Shown: positions 23,245 through 36,316 of the stretch, in pieces
Numbering within the stretch: the stretch's first letter is position 1
Layout: every line of letters begins with the position of its first letter
Assembly: GCA_022266195.1 (NCBI GenBank)
Contig: WHVY01000005.1
Span: forward strand, 7,812,001 to 7,876,000
Source: Tetranychus cinnabarinus
Taxonomy: Eukaryota > Arthropoda > Arachnida > Trombidiformes > Tetranychidae
Reading direction: 5' to 3'
Length of the DNA stretch: 64,000 nt
Made by a program: the position numbers and the translations under genes
Notes under the pieces: model-generated
What the model saw: only the letters and a program-made list of their open reading frames with translations
What the model was told of the DNA's origin: nothing
The model's database searches: none

Positions 23245-26200
23245 TTAATTAATACTATTCCTATTGTGCGGTGACTCCGATGTAAACATATTTAAAATGG
23301 CGGCACAAATTATTTGAGCATTCGTTTCTCCTGGTAACATGTCCATAGCAGTGCGAACATGGTTTTCTGGGAAAATTGAGGCCAAATGAAAGTAGAGTTT
23401 AGATCGTGGATTATCTGAAAATAATTCTGGTGACAGTGAACGGTACATCAGAGTTTTCTGGGATCCTTGGTGAGATCGATTGCTGTTCAATAGAGGACAG
23501 CTTTTCTTGGCAGATAAAGGTAAGAATTGTGGAACTGATAGAGGTCGAAGATTAATCGGTGAATTGGACCAATTAGGTTGAGCCAATTGGTATGGAATTG
23601 ATTCACTGGTTGACCAAATAGAGGAACCTGGGAAAGGTGGTGTTGCTGATGAAATGACAGATGATTCAGTCGATTGTACCTGTTGCTGTTGACTCAGGCC
23701 TGATCCAATTGATATATTTTGGCACATGTTTAAACGTGAATCTGAGTTGGCATTACCCAGAATGGTTTGTCTTGGTGGAAGCCACGTTGAGTTAGAGTCA
23801 GGGGCACTTGCAATTCGGGTAACATTTGGATGGGGCATGCTATTCAAATTTAAATACGGATAATTTTGTAATACACCGTGATTCGTCTTCTTATGACCAC
23901 TATTCACATTACCGCTTGTATCTCTACCAGTACTGAATCCACTGTCACTTCGAATCCTCATAACTTGCTTATGGCCACCTGCAGGTCCACCACTATTGCC
24001 TGGTGACGATGAAGAACCTTTTTTCTCTGGTGTTCTCGATTTATTACTTGTTGACTTGTCACTATAACCAGTCATTCGGGCCAGACGAGCATCATAGGTG
24101 GGATTCAAGGTTAACTGTCGCTGTAATTTACGATGTAAATTAACTGATTCAGCTTCTTTGCTTGAAGATACTTTGCTATTAACATTATTGTTATTGTTAT
24201 TATTATTGTTGTTGATATTATTGCCAATTTGCCCAGTATTTGAAGATCCAATTGATTGTTGAATTGTTTGTGAGTTAAATAATCCATCTTTACGTGCGTC
24301 AAGAGGGAAACTCGTTGAATGGGATGTTAATAGAGGTTTAATCCTTGAAATGGTCATCTTTTTTCCCAATTTATTACCATTGTTACCCTCACATAGAGTA
24401 ATGTTTGGAGGTAAACTACCTGTGTGAGTTGCTCTCATTTTTTCACCCAATTTTGTAGAAGATGTAACGCCATCAATTGAGCTTGAACTGCCAGCATTGG
24501 ATCCAGATTGGTTTCGAGCCTTGACTTCCATCAACTGTAATTGTGCTTGTTCCAAGAGGCGCTCAGTGACTGTTTTTTGTGGCTGATTACCTCTTTCTGG
24601 ATGATAATATTTACATTTATTTCCGTATGTACATTTTTTACCATAAGGACAGTGTAAAGGTGGCGGTGGCTGCTCCTTTCGACGCAAGAAGACATCCAAA
24701 GTGGGTCCATGGCGACCCAATGGATCATCAGGAGGCATAAACCGATCATTTACAAAAGAATACATTAAAAGCCTTTCTTCGACAACCTTTTTATATTCTG
24801 GATTACGATTGATTAAATCACGATAATTGTCATTGCTAACAACAACTCCATCATTTTGTGAGGCCAAATTAAGGATGTACAAATCATCATGGCAGGTCAA
24901 CCTTCGTCCACCAACCATTCGTGAAGGAGTAAAAACCAAAACCTTTTCATTTTGAAGTTGAAAAAGTATTTCTCGATCTATTCAAATACAATAAGAAATA
25001 AGAAAAACAAATATTAATGACTAATTTAATGGTAATTGGTAGGTGGAGTATTCAAGTTGTGTATTTTCTTGGCAGTGCAAAAATAAAACCAGCATCAATG
25101 TTATCATTATCATTGTAAGATATATTTTGGCAAACAAATAATGAAGACAAGCCCGAGCCTAACCTGGAAAAGAAACCAACCCATTTACCTATGAAAAGTT
25201 TTTCACTTTCGCAGCTTTTGGTAAACATTTGAAGGATAAGTTAATAAGACTTTTTTTTCGATAAAAAATAAGATGGAAAAGATGAAGAAGAAAAGAGGAG
25301 GGCAAGGTTCTTATAGGTAAGTGATACCTTATAGGTGGGCCTGAAAAGTTGGCCTAAAACTAAGTCCACAGTGAATTATGATCATTACTGTTAGTGATTA
25401 GTTGAAGACGTGCGACATTCAGTTCATTAGATGACTTGCAAATGAACATCTGGGTAATGAGAAATGAGCTAAATTAACATATTAATCAAGTCAATAAAAG
25501 GTAAATCAAAGGTTCGAATGACATCAAATTTCAATTTTTTGTTTTCAACTTTCATTACTTTTTTACCCTTGATGAATCCTTGCTGATCAATATTGTCTCA
25601 AAGTGAAATGAATCTCAAATAATCAATCAAGGTTAATAAGGTGAAACTCGGCATTTTTCATGCAATAATCAGAGTCCGGTTAAGGGTTAAACAGTATGAA
25701 TATAAACTGTTAAATATAAGGAGTTAAATGAGATTGATGCAAGCAAAATAAATGGCTAATTTAGTGAAATAAATAGTGAAACGGAGCCGGATCTTTTATT
25801 TTAAGGAGTCAAGATGAATATTATGCTTTTTTGGAGCAAAAATGAAACATTACTGATCCTGATCAACAAATGAAGCATTTTTGAATGAATGATGATCAAA
25901 AGAGGATAAAGATGAGTTTTGACAGGCCCTTTAACTACAACTTTTTTTCTGCTTCCATTCATACTCAAGTTTCAATATACTTTAGATGCAAAAGGCTGAA
26001 CTAGTTTCTGATGGTTTCAGGTAGTTGTTCAAGTTTACGCTAATCAATATCTGTAAATCAAATGGTGGTCGATGGAGTAGTTTTTGTTTTCAACCGGACT
26101 CTGATCAAGGTTACAAATCTGATTAATGTGTTAACACAATTTGGTAATCACGCAATTTGATTGTTACAATTAATCTTTAAATAACATTAATTAGACCATT

Positions 26201-29200
26201 AGAATCAGAAGCTAACCTAAATTTGATAATTTAATTTCATAACCAAAACAAATTTTGAACCTTCAAATGTCTTATAGCAAAAGGTTTGAATGAAAGACTA
26301 ATGAATCTAAATTTGTTTAAAATTAGATTAAGATGATCAAGTGATTTAACTTATATTGAGTTACAATTGAAATTCACATTGGATATCAATTTATTTGGTT
26401 CACCTGTTTTCCGATGAAAGAAGTTGAAAAAATTGAAAAATGTTCAGTTGTGAATGAATAAAGGGAAAAGTCAACAAGTAAAAAAAGGAGTAAATAGCTC
26501 AAAGACATTTGAAAATGTTAGTGATGACACTTTTGGTGAGAATCTGTTTGAATAAATGAATGTCCGAACATGAAAAACAAGCATTTCTCATTAAAATCAA
26601 TGGAATGATTGACAATAACCTTTTCTGGTTACCAATGACGTTTTAAATGTTGTCAAATCAAATCACAAGTGAATTAAGTTAGCCGTTAAGGTTGAAATGA
26701 ACAAAAAGCTGGTTCATCATGATAACATTGACACCATCTTTTGCGCAAAAATTATGATACAAAATATGTTCAGATTCGTTTCCTGGAATTAAATTTCTTT
26801 TCAAATATCAACCATAGCCAATATGGAATCTACAATAATCATGGTTTTAAAGTTCATAATGAATTCGAGTCACTTGGAATGCATTTATAAGAACATTTCA
26901 AGAAGAAAATATCTAAAAGAATGGAACTTTGAAGCGATTCTATGAATTCGAAGTGAGTGGTGATTGTAAATAGATGCTCATTTTGTCATTTTAAAGATAA
27001 ATTCAGCTGAAAGGTTTGATATGAAAGTAATGTCATCAATCGGAGTAAATCAAATTTCTCATAAATCAAATAAAACAATAAATTTCGTGTTTATGTGAAT
27101 GAAAATATATTCAGAAGTTAATCGATCCATGAAAACAAGAATATTTTCTAATCGAAATTTACTCTTTCATCAAACTGGAGTTGAAAGATTGTCAAAACTT
27201 TTAGGAAATTCATTTATGAAAAACTAATTTTTGAGTCTAAATCTTTAAGTTTTGCAAATTGAAACCTTCTGGATTGATCTACAGGTTGCCTTACACTCGA
27301 TTTGTACCTAAAAGATTTGAAACTTAATTGAGATTATTCTGGATTAATCATGAAATCAGAAAATGAATGGAAATAATCAATTGTATCAATTGTATCAATG
27401 CCAATCAACTTGCACTTGAAATAGAAATACAATTCGACGGAAAGATATGATATTGAGATTGAACTTGTTTTTTGGTTGAAAAGTTTTGCACCCAAGTTAA
27501 TCATCATTTTCTTGTTCAATTGTTGATTTTAATCGAAACAAACCTTTGATTGGATTCTCAATTGGTGATGATTCCTTTCGCCACATTGGAACGAAAACGG
27601 TTATTTCTTTATGGCCTCTGGCTTTGAACCAATCAACACAGATTCGCAATCCTCGACACGAGAAAATTTCTTTATTACCATGACTTTGAAAGAGAATCAA
27701 CAGATTAATAATTTAATAAAAACAAGATTAAAATGAAGTTCTGCGAAAAAACAAAAGATTGGAAATGATCAATTTTGTAATAATAATATTTTCGATTCCC
27801 TATTAAGGTAAAGATTGGCCGCAAAACAATCTAATACCATATATTAATCAATTAAATTGCAATTACTTTATTATTTCATTAGCTTGGTTAGTTGATGAAA
27901 TTTATCCTGAAAATGTAAACCTTTATTAGGTTCATAATATTGCAATAGGTTAAGTAAGTAACATAAAAAAGTGATTTACTCAAGTTAATCCCAATTAATC
28001 CAGTAAACACAAGGTTAATAAAAAATTTGAGTTTAGGTGTTAAGAAAGTTTTACCCTTAGCTGAATAATAAATGGGTAAACAATAAGGTTAAATATCAAA
28101 GTTGATTAATTTGATTGTTAATCAATTTCAGCTTTTCTCTGGTTATATTTTCTGGTGAAAACATAAAACAGCAAAAAATACAAAAAAGATATTAAAGTGA
28201 ATGGCGAATCAACAATAGATTCAATTACCACACACTGAGTGATCTATGGTTATTCAAATTTTGATCAATATTTTCATCATTAACCGATTAGTTGATTGGT
28301 TGGTTAATCCAGAGTTTAATAAATGATGCTTTTTTTCTGGTTATTGTTACAACTTTTTTGGCAACTTTTAAGCTGACAAGGTCCGTTAACCTTGGCAAGT
28401 TGCATTGCGTTTCTTCCATACTGACCATAATGGTGGAAAACATTTACATCTAATCAGTTTTTATCCTTGCTAAAGATTTGACCAATTTCCGGGGAACCCA
28501 CAGAGAGTCGAAGGAACCAGGCAACAACAACGGTAATGTTAACCCATGTTAGGAGTAATTGAAAAATATATAATCATTAAAGTAGTGAGAAATGTAAAGG
28601 TGAAATTGAGAGAAAGATGAGAATCGAAAGGATGAGAATGATGATGTTGAATGTAAGGTTATAATAAATAGACTCCTCCTTGCCAGTCTCAGATGCTTAC
28701 GAGTTTAGAACAAGTTCAAAGTTTTCGTCTTTTCTTCGTCGATTTGCTTATATGTAATAATAAGCAAAGTGACCTGACACTTTTGGGATACAAAAGGAGT
28801 TAAAAGACTGAAAACAGGATCACAATCAAGTTGAACTTACCTACGTTTACATAAGAAACCAAGTAAAAGCAAGTCAACTTGTATTCAGTGTTAATTTAGT
28901 ATTTAATTTACCCTCTATGTAAGTGTTTCATTTGTGAGTTTAATTTGCACAAAATTGTTCAACTGTTCAATTGACCGTTCAAACATCGAAACATCAGTTG
29001 ATCAAAAAGTAAAGTTAAACAAAGTTAATTCAATCAAAAATGGTTTACTTTATTTCAACAGTTTCACTCCTTTTACTAGTAACAGGTAAGTTTGAAAATA
29101 TCATTCAACACTCATAATCTAATTACCAATTGCAATTGAAGTTTAAAGCAAACTTTCAAATCATTTTCAAAGCTTATTAAATTTGCATGTTGATTCAATT

Positions 29201-32200
29201 TTGCTCATTTATCCACTTTTATTGAAACAAGTAAAGTTTTTGAAATGAAATGACATTTTTTTCATGTTTTTGTCAACATTCATTTCATTTGCTAGCTTTT
29301 TATTTTCCTTTTGCATGATTTAAAGTATTTTTTGATTCTGTTTACAAGCATTTGTGATTCGCTTTGTCATGTTGGTCAAACTTTTTTTGTTGCTTTAATG
29401 CAAATGTTTTTCAGTTGATGCGTACGAATTGGATGAAATAACTTATTTACCTAACAATTATTGGTCCATAATGAAGTATGCAACAACACCAGCAGCATAT
29501 TCATCAGTCCCTTATATTAAAAGACAAGGTATAATTCCTGGACCTCGAGTAGGTCGATCATTTGCTCTACCTTATGACCACCATTACCATCAATTGATTA
29601 CTAGTGATTCAACCAATAATAATGTTGATAATAACAATTTAAATAGTGATAATGTTAAAAGTAAGAATGTTAATAATAACAAGTATAATAATAAATATGA
29701 TAGTCTCGATAACTTTCACCCTGAATTGCATGATTTCCAATCATTGACTGGATTCAATAGTCGAGGTAAAAGATCATTAAGACTGAGTGATATTGCTTCA
29801 GCTGCATCCTCCTCATCTGCATCAAATCCCTCACCTTCTTCATCAACTGGATCGGCTGTTGATATGGCTTCGATTGAGGACAGTCCAAGTCCGCAAAGCA
29901 TGGCAATTTACTCTCGATCAACCCGTCAACTGATTCCAGCTCCAAGGGTTGGTCGCTCATCACCATCATCATCATTATCCTCACCTTACTTATCGCCTAA
30001 CCTTTTAACAGGTTTCAGTCAACAAGCAAGCACGTACAATCGAGCCTCGGACGATGAGGTCAACAGTTATGAAGGTGATCAACAACTTGGTTACACTAGT
30101 TTAGGTACTCATGGAGGGATTCAGTTATTGGCTGTTCCAAGAAACTATTTAAATCCTTTCATTGCTAAAGATTTATTCAAACGGGTTGCCTTGACACCGA
30201 GAATTGGACGATCAGATGGTTCATCAATTGGCTCAAAGGGCTGGTTAGACGATGATGATTACTATAATCGAATAATCAAATCATCATTTACACCGCGAGT
30301 TGGAAGATCTGTTGATGCTGTTAATGGAGACAAATCAATGAAAAGTTCAAAACCGTAAAAGTTTTCAAACTTTTAATTGTTTTACTTTAATTTTCATCTT
30401 CTTTTATTTTCAGTTAAGATCATCATGATTGTGTGTGTTTATTTATCATTCATTTAACATGAAAATTGTTATCATTTTTTCAACATTCAGTAGATTCATT
30501 CAATTAGCATGGAAACTTAACAACACTCTTTGATTGTTTCACACCAAATTAATCAAATTAAACAATGTTAATTGTAGTTCAATTAGTGATGATAACTTTT
30601 CTGTCCTTTTCATTGTGAATAAAAATAAAGTTATACTTTTAGTTTGTCCAATAGTCAAAACTTATTAGCCATTAATCAAGTCAACTTTGGCCTTTCAGGT
30701 TAAAATGTGTTAATACATTGAAATTTATTTTAAAGGTCAATGAGATAAACAATTTAGTCCTGAAATAAACAATAATAATGAGGATTGATTGATGACCTTA
30801 ATTGATACAAAAATGACCTTAAAACTAACATAAAGCAAACGGTAATCTCAAGTGTTTAAGACCTCAGGCTTGCTTGTATTCATTTTGAATTGTTAACAAT
30901 TTACTCTTTATTTGGCTTTTAAAAGGTTTAATCTGATCTCAATCTAATGATGAAAATATGGAAACAATCGCGGCTTTTTCACTGGTTAAGAGGGGCAAAA
31001 TTCAATTGAAGCGTTTAAAATGATTTTCAATTGAAATCAGGATTTATTTGTGAAATTAATTAGCAAAATTTGATGAAATTAATTGAGTCAAGTTTCAAGT
31101 GATATCAAAAATCAAAGTCTGATGTTTTCTGCTTGAAACTGAAAAGAAATATTGGATTTCTTCAAGATGGTGAAAATTAGGTTGAAGCCATATTGAACTG
31201 AAATTGAATCAAACTAAAAATATCAAATAACTATTCATGTTTATCCAGATAAACATATTGGAGTGAAAATTAGTATAAAAACAAATTGATTAGAGTTACC
31301 TAGACATTAATAAAGTTGATTTAATCGAGTAAATTAGTGAAAAGTTTTTGCTTTTTCACAGTGAAACATGTTTTTCTTGAGTAAAAACAATAACAGGTCA
31401 AGTTGGATTGATGAGATGAAAAGATGGATGACATGATAAGGTAAGAATCAAAGTGATGACAGATTTAATGACGGTTAAACATGAATGTTGATGGCCGTGA
31501 TTACCTTGTGAGTGGTCAACAGGAATATGAAAATGAATTATTTTTGGAAGGAAGAATGAGATTGAAGGGGAAAAGATGAAAATTATAACAAAGGAAAGAG
31601 AAATTGGTGTTAAAATTAGATTGAAAGGTACTTTAAGAAACAGAAGATAAGGATGATGAAGATGAAGATGATGACCATCCCGGATCTCTAACCGGATATG
31701 AGTTACAGGTAACACAAAAGGCTATGTCTAAAGTCAACGGGAAGCCCGTCAAGATCATTTGCTTAAAAAGCCTATTCAAGTCCGTTCAGCCCAAGATGAT
31801 CACTTCCACCCTCAACAATAACAGGCCAATTTAACTTTTCCTCATTCAAAGAAACTGACCTTTCCTCAAAACTTTCCTAATGTAATTATTTTCAAGGAAA
31901 CGTCCAATGATCAAGTAACATTTTAAAGCCGTTGCAAGGGGTCGACACTCCATTAGCGTTGCTTCATTTACAGGTAACTCATTGATTATAATTGAAGATA
32001 TTGTCTGATCTCACGTCAGTTGTAAGTCTATTCCTGATCCCTGAAGAGACAAATTAAATCTGTTGAGTGTTAATTTATTGTTACCATATTATTTGAATGG
32101 CAACTTATTAACTTGCAATGATTGACAATTAACACTTTCAAGTGATTGCAACTTAATTATAAGCAAATTATTATAACCTCAGGGTTGGTAAAATAATCAC

Positions 32201-34489
32201 TGGGTTATTAGGTGATGAGAATTAAAATTACTAGATTAGATGTTAATGAGTATTCAATGTTGTTACCAGAAAGTATTCAATGAATTACAATGTTATAAAT
32301 GATAATGTGTTACAAATTGTAAGATATATCGAAAGGAGTACAAAAAGTTAATCAATAAGGTTGATGATCCAATTGAGAGTCGAGTTAATTTAATAAAATT
32401 ATTAATAGAAAATATTAATAAAAAAAATGACTTTGCTTGACAATATTAACATATAAAATGATTGAGATAATTATGATATAAGCTGTGAAGCAATCAAACC
32501 GATAAGAACATTATTGAAAATCAATTTTTAGTCTACCAATTTTGTCTGACAATTCAGTTTATGGGTTAATTATAGTCAATAGTCTATTATAATCAACAAT
32601 CAAAGATTATTATTGGAAACCATTGACAATGTACTCAGATAACAAAACTGACAACAAAGTCCGGGTTCGTTGGTAAATAGACGTCAAACTGAATTACGGA
32701 AAATAATTCACTCTAATCAAGATGATATTTTCTCATCATTAAAATTTTCATCATCCCACGCTTACTTTAATCACAGTTAGCTAGTGAATAGTCAGCATCT
32801 TTACATAAACCCGGATATGAGTAGTTAGTTGTAACGAACTACACTTGTTTAGATAAGCCAAGAGTTGAGGTAAAGTTGTTGATCATTTTTGTACAAAGAC
32901 AAGTCTATGAAGTTGTTGACAATAATTAAGATCATTTCACTCAATCATTTTGTTTTGAAACATGAAAAATGAAGATTTCGACTCACCTCATGGCCACATT
33001 GCTGCCATCAATCACTATCGGCCGTAAATAGTCACTACTATCGGTTGTATCACAGGTACGATGTAAAGTATCCGAGTGGACATCATCGGTATGATGAACA
33101 AGGTGATGATGTGAATGTTGATGGGATTCATGATTGGCACTACTATTATTTACAACAGTATAACTAGGATTGGAATTGGTTTTAGTTAAATTGGGTCCAC
33201 TGGCACCGAGTTTAATCAGCTCTTCGAGAAGCTCATTTTGAGCCGCGAATGGACCAACCTTGACCAAAGCCATTTGAACCTGAGATTCAGTGTAACCCAA
33301 TTTAAGGCCAAATTCAACTCGAGCATTGTAATTTGAATCATCGACAATTGGATCGTCACATAAACTCAATACCTCATCTTTAACCAGTGACGAGGTTGAT
33401 GATGAAGATAGAGTTGAACTTAATGGTGGGTTAAATATTTCAACAGATGTTGGTGTAGTCCTTTTAATGGTCACATAATCACGATACTCGGCTGCTAATG
33501 TGTCCGACACTGTTCGTGATATTTCATCATGGTCACCATCAAATCCCATGGTTACCTGAAAAGGCGAAACCAGAAATTGATTGAAATATTGGTTATTAGC
33601 TAAGCCAATCATGGTTTTGCATTCACTTTAACAACACAATGGTAATAGAGAGAAATATGAAGCACAGTATGAAGGAAGAGAGGAGCAAATAATTCAGAGA
33701 AAGATTTTCATTTGAATGTAATCAACAGTATAATCATTACCGATACGTTGGGCAATTATAAGAGATCACAGAAACATGGGAATTAATCTGGAGTTTTGAT
33801 TATTTTAGGGGAAATAAAATCTTCAGATGTGTGAGTATATAATGAATGTTAAAGGGAGAAACTTGTCAAATAGACTATCAATAATCATTGATCACTTAAC
33901 AAATCAATTGACAATGATTTTTAGTAAGTAAGATACCAAGAATATTCAGATAGTGGTGTTATTGTTGGCAATGAAAATGGTTGTGATTATGATTATGACG
34001 AGGTTGGTTGAGTAATGAAGGTGAAAGCCTGTTAACTATCATCTCTTTATCTTAAAAGTTGGTTGAGCGAGGTAAAGAGTTTTTCCTACCAAATTAACTA
34101 ACTCAATACTATTCAATCAATATACATGATGATGAGGAGAGAACGATGATGAAATGAAATGTAAACTAATCAAGGTACAATAAGAGACAAGTTTAACTAA
34201 ATCAGGTCAAAAGTAGGTTTGGTTAATTTGGTGGTTTTAAACAAGAGAAAAGAAAGAGAGAGAGAGAGAAAGATGAGAGAGGGAAGAAAAAACAGTAGCT
34301 TGTTAAGCAAATGGCCAACACATAAAATACATAAACACAGTTAAGACTAAAGGATAATTTGGGTAAAGAGAAAAATGGTAAATAAATTGGACCCGAAATA
34401 GGCATGTACGGATAGGTAACGGATAAAATGTGGTCAAATAAATTAGTAAATGTATTTAATTAACATGTAATTACCTTTAAATCATCCAT
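23245..34489 (-). CDS. Regnase / ZC3H12-family endoribonuclease
   Basis: Proposed exons on the minus strand are 34489-34475, 33555-32987, 27683-27544 and 24977-23245, all in phase, for 818 residues. The tiny first exon (MDDLK) is the least certain; an alternative start is the ATG at 33549. A UBA-like helical segment (FGLKLGYTESQVQMALVKVG) precedes a PIN/NYN nuclease domain. Exon joins restore VIDGSNVAMSHGNKEIFSCRG and NEKVLVFTPSRMVGG. The four expected catalytic aspartates are present: D188 (IDGSN), D272 and D273 (CHDDLYIL) and D291 (VSNDNYRDL). Then comes EERLLMYSFVNDRFMPPDDP and a CCCH finger CPYGKKCTYGNKCKYYH (C351, C357, C363, H367). The roughly 450-residue tail is Ser/Asn-rich with a poly-Asn run. 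The last about 50 residues (FHLASIFPENHVRTAMDMLP) resemble the helical C-terminal module of the family. Family members cleave stem-loop mRNAs in the cytoplasm to limit immune transcripts. Intron 2 (5.3 kb) contains the CAPA gene on the opposite strand. Confidence 0.9.
24978..27543 (-). other. Regnase intron 3
   Basis: The intron lies between PIK(G) and (D)REILFQ inside the nuclease domain, with donor AAAG then GTTTGT and acceptor TTTGAATAG. The 2.6 kb interior is AT-rich and shows no exon or nested gene I can support. Confidence 0.75.
28660..28670 (+). promoter_or_regulatory. TATA box and initiator of the CAPA gene
   Basis: TATAATAAATA starts 31 bases upstream of the A in CTCAGATG at about 28691, which fits the arthropod initiator TCAGT/TCAGA. 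Both the spacing and the position upstream of the signal-peptide exon fit a focused promoter. Confidence 0.6.
29040..30358 (+). CDS. CAPA / periviscerokinin-type neuropeptide precursor
   Basis: Exons 29040-29085 and 29415-30358 (donor ACAG then GTAAGT, acceptor TTTTTCAG, phase 1) give 329 residues. The first exon supplies a signal peptide (MVYFISTVSLLLLVTVDA). Four copies end in an amidation-and-cleavage motif G-R: QGIIPGPRV after KR, QLIPAPRV after a single R, VALTPRI after KR, and SSFTPRV after a single K. The -PRV/I-amide ends are those of CAPA periviscerokinins; -WFGPRL-amide pyrokinin-type copies are absent. FNSRGKR near residue 117 is a further dibasic site whose product would be unrelated. 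The spacers are Asn- and Ser-rich. CAPA peptides act as hormones on osmoregulation and visceral muscle through a GPCR. The gene sits inside a Regnase intron on the other strand. Confidence 0.9.
30618..30623 (+). terminator. Poly(A) signal of the CAPA gene
   Basis: AATAAA, followed at once by a second overlapping AATAAA, lies about 260 bases after the CAPA stop codon on the coding strand. Confidence 0.5.
33556..34474 (-). other. Regnase intron 1
   Basis: Inferred from the acceptor CGCCTTTTCAG before GTAACCATGG and the donor TTAAAG then GTAATT. It includes a GA microsatellite around 34250-34275. An alternative reading is that the whole upstream exon is non-coding and translation starts at the ATG at 33549. 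Confidence 0.5.
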
Positions 34490-35652
34490 TCTGGTGTATT
34501 GTTCCTCTTCACAGGCAACAAGCAACAATAACAATCCAGGGTAGACACACTCACTTGATCTTTTTACCTACAATCATTATAACCAGAGTTTAACAGTGAC
34601 TGACACAATGGGACACTAAACACAATAAATAATTGATAAGACCAAGGTAACATTGAATTCCACTGGTTAATCTTATTGTCAATCCAGTTAATTAGGTTCA
34701 TTGGAGTGTTGGAAAATCATGGTTAGATAATTTCAAAAAAAACCATTCATCCCAGACATGCTAAGAGACAAGCAGAGAGAAAGAGAGGGAGAGAGAAACA
34801 AATCATTGGATCACAATTACGAGGCGCCAAAAATTAAATCCAGGTTTGTATTCACTGTTTATTTTTCGATTTTTCTTGATGTTTCACTTCACGCCATATG
34901 TTGAGATGACCAGTTTATCATCATTTTTCACTCACTTTATTTTTAAATATATATTCCTAGTTTATTTGACCAGCTGAGCTAATTTTAACGGTGACAGTGC
35001 AATGAGAAAGGATTCAAGTCGACTTGGGTACACTTGAAAGGTGAAAGTGACACTGGTAAAATAACACAATAACCAAAATGAATAATTAAGGTAACACTGT
35101 TTCAATTTTAAATTTACCTTTTATCTAATAACAATTTGTTCTTACATCTATCACTTTTTCTTGGTACACTTATGTGCTGTTAATTGAATTTAGCACCAGC
35201 CAAATAAAGCTCTAGTGCAAGTGAGAGTAAAAGTATCATGATCACGATTGGCAAGAAAAATCTGTTCACCAGTTGATCTCGGCTTACTAGTGCAACCAAA
35301 AGCCGGAGAGAGAGTTAACTGGAGGGACTTCAATCTGGGTTGGACCGGCTAACATGCTATTGTTGGGGAAATAAGGAAACCTGTTTAAGTTAATTGTGGA
35401 TCTCACTCTACATCCAAGGGACTCTGCATCCTTCTCACTCATCTTCTATTAACTGATTCTTCAATTCTCCCTCATCATCAAACTTTCATTTCTACCAGTC
35501 TATTTTTTCTCTATCTCTCTCTCACCTCATCCCATCTCATCCTTAATTCATTTTCTCTTATTCGTAATAAGCCTCTGTTGATTCAGGCTTCTGTTGCTTT
35601 TTTATTGTTGATAGTGTTTAGCTTCTTGTAAGTTGATTGTAGGTTTGGCGAA
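34490..35652. other. Regnase promoter region and upstream flank of the next plus-strand gene
   Basis: No coding exon recognised. GA-rich runs occur near 34770-34800 and pyrimidine-rich DNA at 35500-35560. It is presumably a divergent promoter interval for Regnase (minus) and the putative secreted peptide (plus). Confidence 0.4.
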
Positions 35653-36272
35653 ATGCAGTTGAATCGGAAAAGTTACAAAACTGGCCTGCTCCTGTTATTT
35701 TGCTCTTTATTATCTTCTTTTGGTTACCATGAACTAGTAAAATCGGCACACGGTTAGGTCTCAGTCGATTCCTTAATTCTTATTTTATGTGTAATGATCC
35801 AACCGCCTCTTGTTAACTTTCCCAATTTTTTAACCTTTCACTTTTATATCTCTCCTCTTTCCGGGCCATATCATGCGTCTTCAGTGTTTGATTGAATTAT
35901 TTATGCTAGAAATTCAGGGGAGAGTGGAAATCAATTTTTCAGAAGCTACTATTTCCTAAAGTTTAACATGACCGAGGGTTTATTAGGGGTTTTATCAAAC
36001 TGTGCTAATAAATCCGTTGATCAACTTCTTTATAAGACCTTTATACTCTATAAATTGTTTGTGATTAAATATGAATAACAATGAATCAGAGTTTCTTAGT
36101 GGATTTTAATTCTTATCAATATGTATAAATGAGTAGCAAGTAAATAGTTTTGAGTAGATTTTTAATAAATATAATTATCTTTTCAGACAGCAATCAAGAT
36201 CAAAATATTGATTCACGGAATGAAAAGGTTAATATTGCATTTAAATATTGCAAATATTTCTGTATAAATTGA
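35653..36272 (+). CDS. Putative small secreted peptide, 61 residues
   Basis: Exon 35653-35752 encodes a clear signal-peptide-like start (MQLNRKSYKTGLLLLFCSLL). A donor-like CACG before GTTAGG and an acceptor ATCTTTTCAG join it in phase to 36187-36272, which encodes DSNQDQNIDSRNEK, KVNIAFKYCKYFCIN and a stop. The mature part would have two cysteines near the end. I do not recognise the family, and the donor is not strong. The second exon could also end at AAAAG before GTTAAT and continue elsewhere, but TMEM231 on the other strand begins at once. The signal-peptide exon is the better-supported half. Confidence 0.35.
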
Positions 36273-36316
36273 ACAGGATTGACATTCAATTGTTTAAATT
36301 GAATATGTAATGTCAT

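Larger units (their letters stand above)
27684..32986 (-). other. Regnase intron 2 hosting the CAPA gene
   Basis: Donor ATGAG then GTGAGT and acceptor TTCTCTTTCAAAG flank a 5.3 kb intron that interrupts the codon for the serine in IDGSNVAMS. The plus-strand CAPA gene (about 28.69-30.6 kb) lies wholly within it. About 30.63-32.98 kb shows no exon. Confidence 0.75.
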
